From the IMG/VR virus record IMGVR_UViG_3300034104_000866, positions 1 through 20,469 of that record: 20,469 nucleotides of DNA. One strand, given 5' to 3'. The DNA comes from a virus. The notes beneath the pieces are model-generated. The model worked only from the letters and a program-made list of their open reading frames with translations, made no database searches and was not told the origin of the DNA. Both the position numbers and the translations under genes were made by a program. This document shows positions 1 to 6,511 of the stretch, piece by piece (positions within the stretch are counted from its first letter, which is position 1; the number at the start of each line of letters is the position of its first letter).

Positions 1-209
1 TCAACAATATCCATGCAAAGAATAGATACATTAAAACGAATTATGTTATTCTCAATCGTGCTACTATTTACAATTATATGCGCTAAAGGAAAAATTGTTT
101 GTTTAGACAAGTCAACAGCGAATATGTCACCCTCCGTTACCGTGTTTATAAACGCATCATTATCAAAGTGTCCTTTTAACGTATCCAGTAAATTATAATA
201 ATTACCCAT
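1..209 (-). CDS. Putative tail-completion/connector-type phage protein, partial
   Basis: An open frame starts with ATG at 209 and runs off the left edge of the window. It gives 69 N-terminal residues beginning MGNYYNLLDTLKGHF and containing the segment DLSKQTIFPLAHIIVN followed by RFNVSILCMDIV. I recall this pattern from short proteins in the head-tail/tail region of Bacteroidota phages, often placed near tail-completion genes, but I cannot name the family firmly. The gene follows the 248-aa gene by 15 nt in the same direction, so it belongs to the packaging/morphogenesis transcript. The C-terminus is outside the window. The opposite-strand frame here (13-198) is a shadow. One copy of the AAACACG word lies inside it at 141-147. 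Confidence 0.65.
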   Translation of the reverse strand, partial: MGNYYNLLDTLKGHFDNDAFINTVTEGDIFAVDLSKQTIFPLAHIIVNSSTIENNIIRFNVSILCMDIV

Positions 210-224
210 TTTTAAATTTTCTTT

Positions 225-971
225 TTAATTCTCTATTTTCAATTTCAGTTCGCTGTCGCTCGTAAGTAAGGTAGGTAAGGCACTTCCGTATTCCCAATTT
301 GGTAACTTCATCAAACTTTGTAACGTCTCCTTTAGCGAGTGCATAGATTGAATTATACCATCCCCACTGCTTATTGAATTGAGTCCGTTCTGAATAGTCG
401 TGTTGAGTTCCTTGTTCTTCTTCATCTCCACTTCCAAAGAGGTAAGCGAAGCTTGAACTAAGTCGTTTCCTAAATGATAAAAAAAAACCGATGCTGCCAT
501 AGCAATATCCAAAGGAGTGTATTTCATTAACTCAGCAAATTCATCCGTTCCTGAATACGGCATTATTTCGTAAGTGCCTTGTTTCGTTTTTTTGGTTATC
601 GGTCTATAAAGAACTGCCATTGCTTTGTGGAATGTTTCAACCTTGCCAATATTGTGGTCTAAGTCTACATATTCACCAAAACTCATATCTTCCAAATTAG
701 GAATGAAACCGAACTCCATGTCTTTTATTTTAAACGTGGTTTTGAAATCCGTCTTTTGCTGGAATAGTTCGTTAAAGTGGTTTGCTAATCCAACAACATC
801 ACTCCATTTAATCTTTAATACGTCACGCATATTTAAACCGCAGAAAATTTCAATAGACTTTTGTGCTATTAACTCTTCATCGTTTGAACCCTCAACCAAT
901 TTCATGAACTTTTGGTAATTCATTAATGGTATCTCACTAAGCGTTGTTGGAATTACTATTTCCGTTTTCAT
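225..971 (-). CDS. Phage morphogenesis-region protein of unknown function
   Basis: A 248-aa soluble protein starting MKTEIVIPTTLSEIPLMNYQKF. The N-terminal half looks like a compact mixed fold. Residues about 120-190 include a helical segment (PLDIAMAASVFFYHLGNDL), and residues 185-225 are rich in polar heptads that could be helical or coiled coil (VEMKKNKELNTTIQNGL). There is no signal peptide, obvious catalytic motif or convincing transmembrane segment. It lies between a small gene downstream of the terminase and a putative tail-completion protein, so a role in tail or head-tail assembly is likely by position only. Length and position would suit a tail assembly protein or chaperone, but I do not recognise the family. 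Start ATG at 971 lies 12 nt after the preceding stop. Confidence 0.75.
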   Translation of the reverse strand: MKTEIVIPTTLSEIPLMNYQKFMKLVEGSNDEELIAQKSIEIFCGLNMRDVLKIKWSDVVGLANHFNELFQQKTDFKTTFKIKDMEFGFIPNLEDMSFGEYVDLDHNIGKVETFHKAMAVLYRPITKKTKQGTYEIMPYSGTDEFAELMKYTPLDIAMAASVFFYHLGNDLVQASLTSLEVEMKKNKELNTTIQNGLNSISSGDGIIQSMHSLKETLQSLMKLPNWEYGSALPTLLTSDSELKLKIEN

Positions 972-983
972 ATTTATATAACT

Positions 984-1154
984 TTATATTTGATAATTGT
1001 AGTAAGCTAAGGCAATATCAAACGCTTGCCCTAACATTTTTGTGTGGATTCGTATTTTCATAGGGTCATCAAACACTATTTTAACCCTAATACCTTTCTT
1101 TTCATGGATGAATTTCTCAACTGTGCGCACCATTAACGGTAGGTCATCTGTCAT
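984..1154 (-). CDS. Small hypothetical protein between terminase and morphogenesis genes
   Basis: A 56-aa frame with ATG at 1154 (MTDDLPLMVRTVEKF) and TAA at 984-986. It lies 9 nt downstream of the terminase stop and 12 nt upstream of the next gene, exactly filling the space, which supports it being real. The product has alternating charged and hydrophobic residues and ends LALAYYNYQI-like (IALAYYNYQI). There is no membrane segment, cysteine cluster or known motif. Function is unknown. It probably belongs to the packaging/morphogenesis operon. Confidence 0.6.
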   Translation of the reverse strand: MTDDLPLMVRTVEKFIHEKKGIRVKIVFDDPMKIRIHTKMLGQAFDIALAYYNYQI

Positions 1155-1163
1155 TTATGTAAA

Positions 1164-2324
1164 TTAATGAATAAAATACTGACCATAATGAGGGTTAACT
1201 CCCAACACTTCCATTTCGTGGTAACGTGCTGCGTCAATGCTGTGGTTGTTGAAGTCAATAGGCTTGTTTAATCTTGCACCTGTTTTATCAGTGTCCCAAA
1301 TGTAGCCACGTAGTTCTTTAATTAGATTAGTGCTGTTTGACGTTACTAAATACTCTTGGCTTTGCATTATCTGAATTCCGAAGTTTATTGAGTCTTTGCC
1401 TTTTGTAACGCCTTTAATCGTCTTTCCGTACCGTCTAATCTCTTCGATTGACTTAGGTTCTGAACTATCGGCGTATATCGGTACGTTATCAGGTAGTATT
1501 TTAGCTATGTCGCTGTTTATCATTCCTGTACGATACACAAGTTCATTAAGTATTCTTTGACCGTTCCATGTATAAACTTCAACGGCTGCGGTGGGGTCAT
1601 TCGTGTATCCAAAGTCTAATCCGATTCCTATCAATCTTGCGTCACTTGGAATACTATCAATCTGTTTCCAGTTAGAGAATATAACGCCCTCAAGCATTCC
1701 TATCTCACCCAATCCATACACACGCCACCAATTACTCCAATACGTGCTTGTAGAGGCTTTCTCGCGGTTCTTTTCTATTTGGTCAATAATTGACTTGTCA
1801 AGAGCTTCATTATCCTTGTAGGTAAGTATTATAAAGTCTGCGTCGGGTTCGTCTTTTAGTTCGGTATGCACCCAAAATTCGTTAGCTGGATTGAAGTCTA
1901 AAAATATCTCTTTTTTAGTCCGTATAGAAAGTTCATTATAAGACTCAAAGGTAACATTATTGCATTCGTTAATATAAAGAATGTCACGGCGAGCACCACG
2001 TAACTTAGAGCTATCATCCGCACTAAAAAATTCAAAAACACTCCCATTTTTAAAATTGTAGGTTAATAAAGATTTGTTGAACTGGTCATCGTTAAATCGG
2101 TTAGTCCATTTAAGTATTTTAAGAAAGTCTTTTAATGCTCCACGTCTTAAATGCGGTATTGACTCAGCAACTACGCTTATTTCAAGTCCTGCTATTCTTG
2201 TTGCTTTATCTATGAGTACGGCTAAAATAGAATACGTTTTCGAAGCCGACGAACCACCCTGAATTATTTTAGTTCGTCTTTTTAAAGCCAGTACCTTATT
2301 CGTTGCTGTCGTTCTCTGAAACAT
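1164..2324 (-). CDS. terL: Terminase large subunit (packaging ATPase/nuclease)
   Basis: A 386-aa DNA-packaging motor that translocates and cuts concatemeric phage DNA at the portal. The N-terminal ATPase has a Walker A-like loop GGSSASKT (residues 23-30), a Walker B with catalytic acid ILYINE (115-120), and a coupling-type segment DFNPANEFW (143-151). The C-terminal RNase H-like nuclease shows three acidic positions: GLDFGY (D237), YADSSEP (D286) and SIDAARY (D364). The motif set matches the PBSX/Terminase_3-6 type. The length is slightly short but complete. The start at 2324 overlaps the small-subunit gene by 29 nt, a usual terS-terL arrangement. Unusually, the portal gene is not next to it: it lies at the far right end of the window, so it is upstream in the direction of transcription. 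Confidence 0.95.
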   Translation of the reverse strand: MFQRTTATNKVLALKRRTKIIQGGSSASKTYSILAVLIDKATRIAGLEISVVAESIPHLRRGALKDFLKILKWTNRFNDDQFNKSLLTYNFKNGSVFEFFSADDSSKLRGARRDILYINECNNVTFESYNELSIRTKKEIFLDFNPANEFWVHTELKDEPDADFIILTYKDNEALDKSIIDQIEKNREKASTSTYWSNWWRVYGLGEIGMLEGVIFSNWKQIDSIPSDARLIGIGLDFGYTNDPTAAVEVYTWNGQRILNELVYRTGMINSDIAKILPDNVPIYADSSEPKSIEEIRRYGKTIKGVTKGKDSINFGIQIMQSQEYLVTSNSTNLIKELRGYIWDTDKTGARLNKPIDFNNHSIDAARYHEMEVLGVNPHYGQYFIH

Positions 2325-2631
2325 CAGGAAATAATGGTTGTTCTAAAATGGTTTGTTCTATCTGTTGTAATGGAGCACCGTAACCGCTATCCATTAGTGC
2401 TTTATACGCTGCTACATCGCCCTCACGTGCTTTTTTAATTAAAGCCAAAGTCATTAAGTCCTCTTGACTCATTGTTTCTTCTGTACCTGTTAAAGGGTTC
2501 TTTAGCTTTTGATTAACTTCTAACCAATACTTTGCTATTGTGCTTCTATTCTTTGCTCCTTTAGGTCTGCCGTTAGGGTTTCCTGTTTCTCCTTTTTGCC
2601 ACGCAGGCTTTAAATTATCTTCTTTTGCCAT
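2296..2631 (-). CDS. Terminase small subunit-like (DUF5681-type) protein
   Basis: A 111-aa protein whose N-terminus carries the signature WQKGETGNPNGRPKGAKNRS (residues 10-29), typical of DUF5681 proteins encoded directly upstream of phage terminase large subunits. The rest is helical and charged (LMTLALIKKAREGDVAAYKAL), as expected of a small DNA-recognition subunit that oligomerises. Its stop lies inside the large-subunit gene (29-nt overlap). I infer that it binds the packaging site and loads TerL. A pair of 9-bp direct repeats with an 11-bp period sits immediately upstream of its ATG. Confidence 0.85.
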   Translation of the reverse strand: MAKEDNLKPAWQKGETGNPNGRPKGAKNRSTIAKYWLEVNQKLKNPLTGTEETMSQEDLMTLALIKKAREGDVAAYKALMDSGYGAPLQQIEQTILEQPLFPDVSENDSNE

Positions 2632-2632
2632 A

Positions 2633-2652
2633 ATCGGTGTTATATCGGTGTT
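2633..2652 (-). repeat. Direct repeat AACACCGAT x2 before the small terminase gene
   Basis: On the coding strand the 20 nt before the ATG contain AACACCGAT twice (2652-2644 and 2641-2633), 11 bp apart, about one helical turn. The first copy overlaps the stop of the methyltransferase gene. This could be a protein-binding site such as a terS/pac contact or a translational operator, or a chance duplication. Confidence 0.4.
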
Positions 2653-3818
2653 TATTTTAATTCAACTCCGTTCTTCTTAATAACTAAACTTGGGTCAAGT
2701 TTTTTCATACGGTCAATGATAACTTGGCAGTATTTCGGGTCAAGTTCCATTCCGTAACACTTCCTTTTTAATTGTTCTGCTGAAACCATTGTAGTTCCGC
2801 TTCCTAAAAATAAATCTAAAACTATTTTATTTTTGTGTAATATATTTTCAATAGCCATAGATGCTAATTCAACAGGTTTTTGTGTTGGGTGTAAATATTT
2901 AGATGCACCATCTTTATTAATACTCCAAACGCTTCCAAGTCTTTTTCCTATTATATTGGCATCTCTATTATATACTAATGCTATTTCAAAATCGCTTAAA
3001 AATGTTCCTTTTAAATCTCCTAATCCACCACCACTTTTATCCCAAATTATCATATTTGTCATTTCTCCTAATGGTTGTAAAAACTCAATCCATTCTTTTA
3101 CTACTTTCCAAGATGTCCATACAAATACAAAGCCATTAGAATAAATTGGCAAATTATTAATCCATTCAGTTATAAATACATTATCATTTTTTAATATTTC
3201 AAATTTTTCAGTTTTAGTTCTAAAATTAGATTGATAGCTAACTCCATAAGGAGGGTCAGTAAATACCATATCAGCCTTTTGTCCATTCATTAACTTTGCC
3301 ACTTGGTCGCTATCCGTACTATCCCCACAAAGTAAACGGTGTTCGCCTATTTCAAATAAATCTCCTAAAATAATATCCGTTTCAATACCACCTTCGGGAA
3401 CATCAAACTCATCCTCTTCTGCTTCAAGTTCTTCTTGAACGCTTAAATCAACTGGTAAATCTAACCCCCAATCATCTAACTTTTCAACGTCCCATTCATT
3501 TGCTAAACTATCCCAATCCCATTCACCAAAACCTACATTATCTTTTATTAAGAATTCGTTTTTTTGTTCCTCAGTCCATTCGTCTGCTATTATAATAGGT
3601 ATTTCTTTTAATCCTATCTCTTTACACGCTTTTAAACGCATATTACCACCTAAGACAACGTATTTACCGTCAACGTCAGTAAAAACGATTAGAGGGCGTT
3701 TATTTAGCATATCAGGAAATTCTTGAATAGACTTAACTAACTTTTGAAATTTTCCGTCTTTTATTATTCTTGGGTTCTTCGGGTTGGGTTTAACCTCACT
3801 TATTTTAACTAACTTCAT
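2652..3818 (-). CDS. ParB-like domain fused to a DNA (adenine/cytosine-N4) methyltransferase
   Basis: A 388-aa two-domain protein. Residues 1-100 form a ParB/Srx-like domain with KPNPKNPR near the start and the box VVLGGNMRLKAC (55-66). Residues 145-388 form an amino-methyltransferase with the catalytic DPPY (188-191), HPTQKP (310-315) and the SAM-binding loop DLFLGSGTT (335-343). DPPY before the FxGxG-like loop is the beta-class order. It probably methylates adenine N6 or cytosine N4 in phage DNA, giving protection from host restriction. No partner restriction enzyme is visible. It sits between small genes and the terminase pair. The DNA for residues about 190-335 looks richer in A+T (many TTA/ATA codons) than both ends, suggesting a mosaic origin. 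The target sequence cannot be read from the protein. Confidence 0.9.
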   Translation of the reverse strand: MKLVKISEVKPNPKNPRIIKDGKFQKLVKSIQEFPDMLNKRPLIVFTDVDGKYVVLGGNMRLKACKEIGLKEIPIIIADEWTEEQKNEFLIKDNVGFGEWDWDSLANEWDVEKLDDWGLDLPVDLSVQEELEAEEDEFDVPEGGIETDIILGDLFEIGEHRLLCGDSTDSDQVAKLMNGQKADMVFTDPPYGVSYQSNFRTKTEKFEILKNDNVFITEWINNLPIYSNGFVFVWTSWKVVKEWIEFLQPLGEMTNMIIWDKSGGGLGDLKGTFLSDFEIALVYNRDANIIGKRLGSVWSINKDGASKYLHPTQKPVELASMAIENILHKNKIVLDLFLGSGTTMVSAEQLKRKCYGMELDPKYCQVIIDRMKKLDPSLVIKKNGVELK

Positions 3819-4019
3819 TTAATTAGGGTTGTATTGATACGTGTTGAATTCTTCTTTTGTTACTGCGTGTATTTCTAAAGAATAAATTTCATAGTCTATA
3901 AAAACACAGTAGTTTATTTCTGCTACTTTCATTATTAACCTTAAAGCGTTCCAGTCTTGTTTATGTTTATTTGGATTCATAAATACAATATAGTAATCGC
4001 TGGTTAATGTTATGCTCAA
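3819..4019 (-). CDS. Small hypothetical protein with TTG start
   Basis: A 66-aa frame from TTG at 4019 to TAA at 3819, directly abutting the next ATG (TAAATG). The TTG overlaps the stop of the 54-aa gene upstream as TTGA, an analogue of the usual ATGA coupling, and supports this start over the internal ATG (codon 14). An AAAACACGAA word lies just upstream at 4028-4034. The product (MSITLTSDYYIVFMNPNKHKQ) has a DWNALRLIMKVAEINYCVFIDYE segment of strand-helix character and no known motif. Function unknown. Confidence 0.6.
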   Translation of the reverse strand: MSITLTSDYYIVFMNPNKHKQDWNALRLIMKVAEINYCVFIDYEIYSLEIHAVTKEEFNTYQYNPN

Positions 4020-4180
4020 TTTTCGTTCGTGTTTTTGGATAGGTTATCTTCATAACTTGTTGAACAAACTGCTAATCTTTGATCCGTGTTTTCAAACTCA
4101 CTTACCATTTTGTCATCGGTCATGCAACGTTGAATGAACTCCGACTTTGATTCGTTACTTGTTGGTTTAGGAATTGGCAT
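4016..4180 (-). CDS. Small protein resembling an HK97-protease-type N-terminal motif
   Basis: A 54-aa frame from ATG at 4180 (MPIPKPTSNESKSEFIQRCM) to TGA at 4016-4018. Residues 11-41 follow a pattern I recall from short phage proteins and from N-termini of HK97-type prohead proteases: ESKxEFIxRCM, then an acidic turn, then QRLAVCxxxY (34-42). Here no protease domain follows, so it is a free-standing version. The start overlaps the end of the 132-aa gene by 14 nt, and the stop overlaps the next start as TTGA. Two AAACACG words fall in it. A capsid or packaging link is likely by motif but unproven. Confidence 0.65.
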   Translation of the reverse strand: MPIPKPTSNESKSEFIQRCMTDDKMVSEFENTDQRLAVCSTSYEDNLSKNTNEN

Positions 4181-4565
4181 CTTCGTAAGTGTTATAAACT
4201 TGTTTTAATTGGTTTACTCTTTCCAAAATACACGATCCACATGAAGTTGGTTCGTTACGTACTCCAAACACTCTGCTATGAATTGCAAGTATTGTTTTTT
4301 GTTCACTTGGTTTTATTACTTCCGACTTTTTGTCAAACCATTCTTTTAACCAATCGTATTCAGCTTGCTCCAGGCACTTCGCCTTTCTGTAAGGAAACAA
4401 CTCGTTTAACTTTGCTTTGCGTTCATCGCAGTTACAATCTTCTCCTAATAACCATTTAGCTACTTTTGCTACTCCAGTTACTTCGAGTACCTTTTCAACG
4501 GTGTCTCCTAATCCTTTGCTTTCAGCTGCTAATATTTCAGCTTTTGTTCGTCTTTTTCTTGCCAT
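4167..4565 (-). CDS. Cysteine-containing hypothetical phage protein
   Basis: A 132-aa protein with a very basic N-terminus (MARKRRTKAEIL), a hydrophobic/helical stretch GDTVEKVLEVTGVAKVAKWL (20-39), and five cysteines placed as CNC (44, 46), C64 and CxxC (109, 112). This spacing could bind a metal ion. The start ATG at 4565 lies 4 nt after the sigma-factor gene, and the end overlaps the 54-aa gene by 14 nt. I have seen similar proteins in Bacteroidota phages near packaging genes but know no function. By context it belongs to the operon carrying sigma factor, methyltransferase and terminase. Confidence 0.65.
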   Translation of the reverse strand: MARKRRTKAEILAAESKGLGDTVEKVLEVTGVAKVAKWLLGEDCNCDERKAKLNELFPYRKAKCLEQAEYDWLKEWFDKKSEVIKPSEQKTILAIHSRVFGVRNEPTSCGSCILERVNQLKQVYNTYEDANS

Positions 4566-4569
4566 GTTT

Positions 4570-5112
4570 TTATTTTATTAATTCGTAATCCTCGTTTTTG
4601 TAGTCCTCATAATGTTCGCCTACTTCTATTTTTAAACTATCCTTGCAGTATTTTAACGTTTGCCATACTGACTTAAAACTTATTCCAGTGCATTTTTGTA
4701 TTTGGCGCGTACTCATTCCAGTATCTCGGTAAAGTTCATATAATAATTTGTCGTACCAATGCCAACTGTTTACTGTTTCGTTTATTTTTACTTCTAATTG
4801 CTTTTGAGCGTTCGTTTTTTCGTATGGACTACTTTCATCTACTAACTGAATTGCCTCCGTTATATCGACTTTCTGTAGCCTTTGTTTACTCTTTTCGAAG
4901 TCATAATACATATTTCGTAAAACAATCCATACAAACCCCTTGTAAATGGTTCCGTTACGGTAAAATCGTTCTTTGTTTTCGTGTTTCGCCAGCTTTAAAT
5001 ACATTTCTTGAACTATATCTTCAGCTAAATAATACTCTCCAAACGAGCGCACAACTTTAATCCAGTGTTTATGGTCTGCGTAAAGGTCATTCAAAAAACG
5101 GTTAGTGTCCAA
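4570..5112 (-). CDS. Phage sigma-70-family (ECF-like) RNA polymerase sigma factor
   Basis: A 180-aa protein with a two-domain ECF-like layout. Region 2 covers about residues 5-75 and shows the typical EYYLAEDIVQEMYLKL (26-41) and FVWIVLRNMYYDFEK (60-74). Region 4 covers about 112-160, with a helix-turn-helix DTGMSTRQIQKCTGISFKSV (130-149). It should bind host core RNA polymerase and redirect it to phage promoters. It is encoded from promoter B just ahead of the methyltransferase, terminase and morphogenesis genes, so a switch to late transcription is the natural inference. Its target promoters are not identified here, and the four conserved A-D boxes are candidates only. The C-terminal 15 residues are acidic (EHYEDYKNEDYELIK). 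The start overlaps the preceding gene by 11 nt. Confidence 0.8.
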   Translation of the reverse strand: MDTNRFLNDLYADHKHWIKVVRSFGEYYLAEDIVQEMYLKLAKHENKERFYRNGTIYKGFVWIVLRNMYYDFEKSKQRLQKVDITEAIQLVDESSPYEKTNAQKQLEVKINETVNSWHWYDKLLYELYRDTGMSTRQIQKCTGISFKSVWQTLKYCKDSLKIEVGEHYEDYKNEDYELIK

Positions 5113-5311
5113 TTATAAACAACAATAAAATAAATAATACAACTATCAAACCACCCAAAACACGAATCAAACTCTTTCGCATTTCCACCTCATTAAACAA
5201 CCATTTCTGAATCTTAATACTCGGAACGCTCCAAACAAAAACAAGTACAGCCCTATCCAAAAAGAATAAGGCTATAATGAAAGGAAATAAAAGTATAGTT
5301 AAGTATTTCAC
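5102..5311 (-). CDS. Small membrane protein
   Basis: A 69-aa product with an N-terminal hydrophobic segment (residues 3-29, LTILLFPFIIALFFLDRAVL) and a second C-terminal one (50-67, VLGGLIVVLFILLLFIIG), separated by an amphipathic basic stretch containing MRKSL. This predicts a two-pass or hairpin inner-membrane protein. It is joined to the zinc-finger gene by an ATGA overlap (5308-5311) and overlaps the sigma-factor gene by 11 nt. The role could be superinfection exclusion, a second holin-like protein, or something else. No family recognised. Confidence 0.6.
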   Translation of the reverse strand: MKYLTILLFPFIIALFFLDRAVLVFVWSVPSIKIQKWLFNEVEMRKSLIRVLGGLIVVLFILLLFIIGH

Positions 5312-5664
5312 ATGGCTAAGTTATGCAATTTTCTTTTATAATTCAGCAAACGTCCTAATGCTCTTGAGCAAATCTCTAATCTATCACTGTATTTTTTAGC
5401 TAAATTAGGTAAGTAACCTTTGTTTGAAGTTTTAATAAAATCGCTCAACATTCTCATTCGTGTTTGCATACCGTCAATCATGTATTCAATGTCCTCAATT
5501 CGCTCTTTAATTAAATCAACATCTAATTGTTGACCAGTTCCAGTGCATGACATACATTCATAATCAACTATATCCTGCAAATAAGGAATTTCAGTTCCAT
5601 TGTGTTCAATTGTTACAGTTCCCCAACCATTACACTCTTGGCAATCTCTTGTTAAATTTTTCAT
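5308..5664 (-). CDS. DnaJ-type zinc-finger protein with C-terminal coiled coil
   Basis: A 118-aa protein. Residues 8-44 hold two CxxCxGxG-like knuckles, CQECNGWG (8-15) and CMSCTGTG (37-44), the arrangement of a DnaJ cysteine-rich finger that binds one zinc ion. Residues 50-115 are helical and charged (LIKERIEDIEYMIDGMQTRM, then YSDRLEICSRAL), probably a coiled-coil or helical hairpin. It is the first gene after promoter B. Its 5'-UTR contains ACAATTAAC, ATTAAAAAC and then ACACGAATT directly before the ATG at 5664. Possible nucleic-acid or protein-binding adaptor. Function unproven. Confidence 0.7.
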   Translation of the reverse strand: MKNLTRDCQECNGWGTVTIEHNGTEIPYLQDIVDYECMSCTGTGQQLDVDLIKERIEDIEYMIDGMQTRMRMLSDFIKTSNKGYLPNLAKKYSDRLEICSRALGRLLNYKRKLHNLAM

Positions 5665-5694
5665 AATTCGTGTTTTTAATTGTTAATTGTTGAA

Positions 5695-5720
5695 CAAATA
5701 TAATTACATTTTTTAATATA
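5695..5720 (-). promoter_or_regulatory. Promoter B (module promoter)
   Basis: The coding strand shows the box TATATTAAAAAA (5720-5709), six bases, then the Bacteroidota -7 element TATATTTG (5702-5695). A -33-like TTGT lies immediately upstream of the box. The box, 6-nt spacing and downstream UTR word ACAATTAA match promoters A, C and D. It sits directly after a terminator and before the zinc-finger/sigma/packaging operon. Confidence 0.75.
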
Positions 5721-5734
5721 ACAACAAAAAGAAT

Positions 5735-5766
5735 AAAAAAAAGCGGAATTTTTTACGTTCCGCCTT
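5735..5766 (-). terminator. Rho-independent terminator after the recombination module
   Basis: The coding strand reads AAGGCGGAA, a loop ACGT-like A-rich segment, TTCCGCTTT, then a run of T: a 9-bp stem (one G-U) followed by eight U residues. It lies between the XRE gene and promoter B, separating the two transcripts. Confidence 0.8.
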
Positions 5767-5774
5767 CCGACCGT

Positions 5775-5828
5775 GTTACCACAATCCAAAAATGATTCAG
5801 TAAGTGTTCTAATGGTAACTATCTGAAT
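5775..5828 (-). ncRNA. Possible pseudoknot in the 3' UTR of the XRE gene
   Basis: Right after the XRE stop, the coding strand has ATTCAG (5828-5823), GTTACCA (5819-5813), CTGAAT (5800-5795) and TGGTAAC (5781-5775). The first pairs with the third and the second with the fourth, so the stems interleave as in an H-type pseudoknot with loops of 3, 12 and 13 nt. The terminator stem follows 8 nt later. It could be a stable 3' end, a processed small RNA, or chance complementarity. Confidence 0.4.
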
Positions 5829-5831
5829 ACG

Positions 5832-6035
5832 TTATTTACTAAAAAACTTTCCTATCTTTTCAATTGATCTACTCGATAAAGTACTTCCACTCATAAATTT
5901 ATGCAGGTTAGGTTGTTTTACTTCTACTAACTTCGAGAAAGCGTTTAAGCTCAATTCGTGTTTTTGTAGGTACTGTTTAACCATTGCCCTCGTTACTTCA
6001 TTCGCTTCGCTTAAAACTTGTGCTGCGTAATTCAT
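5832..6035 (-). CDS. Small helix-turn-helix (XRE/Cro-like) regulator
   Basis: A 67-aa protein, nearly all one helix-turn-helix domain: AMVKQYLQKHELSLNAFSKL (17-36), then VKQPNLHKFMSGSTLSSRSI (39-58). SLNAFSKLVEVKQPNLHKFM fits the scaffold and recognition helices of XRE-family repressors, and the small size matches Cro-like proteins. It probably binds an operator in phage DNA, and the conserved promoter boxes are possible targets. The start overlaps the DUF736-like gene as ATGA. It is the last gene of the recombination transcript, followed by a putative pseudoknot and a terminator. No integrase or excision gene is nearby, so lysogeny is not implied by this gene alone. Confidence 0.75.
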   Translation of the reverse strand: MNYAAQVLSEANEVTRAMVKQYLQKHELSLNAFSKLVEVKQPNLHKFMSGSTLSSRSIEKIGKFFSK

Positions 6036-6289
6036 ATACCATTTAAAAAGTCATCGAATTCTTTTCCATAGTTGGGTCTGCCATTTGGTTTTCCAGCTGT
6101 TGGCTTCGCTTGTTCCTGAACTGGTTTAAAACTTAGGCTTTGAAACTTTCCTTTTTGTCCGTCTTTTACCCATGCTGAAACGTAATACTCAACGCCACCT
6201 ATCGTTGCTTTACCCTGATAATGCGGGTGCGTTTCCTTTTCTCTTTTGTCGTTAGTAAATAACGCTCCGCTGTTGTCTCTCTTTTCCAT
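6032..6289 (-). CDS. DUF736-like / small ssDNA-binding-like protein
   Basis: An 85-aa protein with a signature close to DUF736-type proteins: DNSGALFTNDKREKETHPHY (5-24), then GKATIGGVEYYVSAWVKDGQ (26-45), then FQSLSFKP (49-56). The pattern of short strands with aromatic residues resembles a small OB-like fold. In phages, proteins with this pattern often sit in replication or recombination modules, and this one is encoded downstream of the ERF and exonuclease genes. The tail is Pro/Gly-rich and ends in acidic DDFLNGI, like the acidic tips of single-strand-binding proteins that recruit partners. The ssDNA-binding role is inference. Confidence 0.65.
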   Translation of the reverse strand: MEKRDNSGALFTNDKREKETHPHYQGKATIGGVEYYVSAWVKDGQKGKFQSLSFKPVQEQAKPTAGKPNGRPNYGKEFDDFLNGI

Positions 6290-6290
6290 T

Positions 6291-6509
6291 TTATTTTAAT
6301 TCTAATTTATAATACTCCAATGTTATATCTGCTATTCTTTCCGCATCTTTACGAATTCGTGCTTGTCTATCCTCATTTTCAAATGGACTATGCCATCTTT
6401 CATCTGAAACAGCATCGTAATTCAAATACGTAATTATTGCTTCAACAACTCTCTCTCTTCTTTCATCGTAGTCCATAGGGACTAACATAACTTTTGCTAA
6501 GTTTTCCAT
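6291..6509 (-). CDS. Small hypothetical protein
   Basis: A 72-aa product, MENLAKVMLVPMDYDERRER, followed by a helical segment (VVEAIITYLNYDAVSDERWH) and a charged C-terminal helix (RKDAERIADITLEYYKLELK). No membrane segment or motif. It lies in the recombination operon, 2 nt from its neighbours on each side. Unknown function. Confidence 0.6.
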   Translation of the reverse strand: MENLAKVMLVPMDYDERRERVVEAIITYLNYDAVSDERWHSPFENEDRQARIRKDAERIADITLEYYKLELK

Positions 6510-6511
6510 TT

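Noticed and set aside
13-198. Plus-strand open frame of 61 codons at the left edge
   Set aside because: Antisense to a better frame (1-209) that continues the operon. No promoter or neighbours on that strand.
5735-5831. Type III toxin-antitoxin (RNA pseudoknot antitoxin with toxin gene)
   Set aside because: There is a pseudoknot and terminator, but no tandem repeats and no ToxN-like toxin nearby. The next gene encodes a zinc-finger protein.
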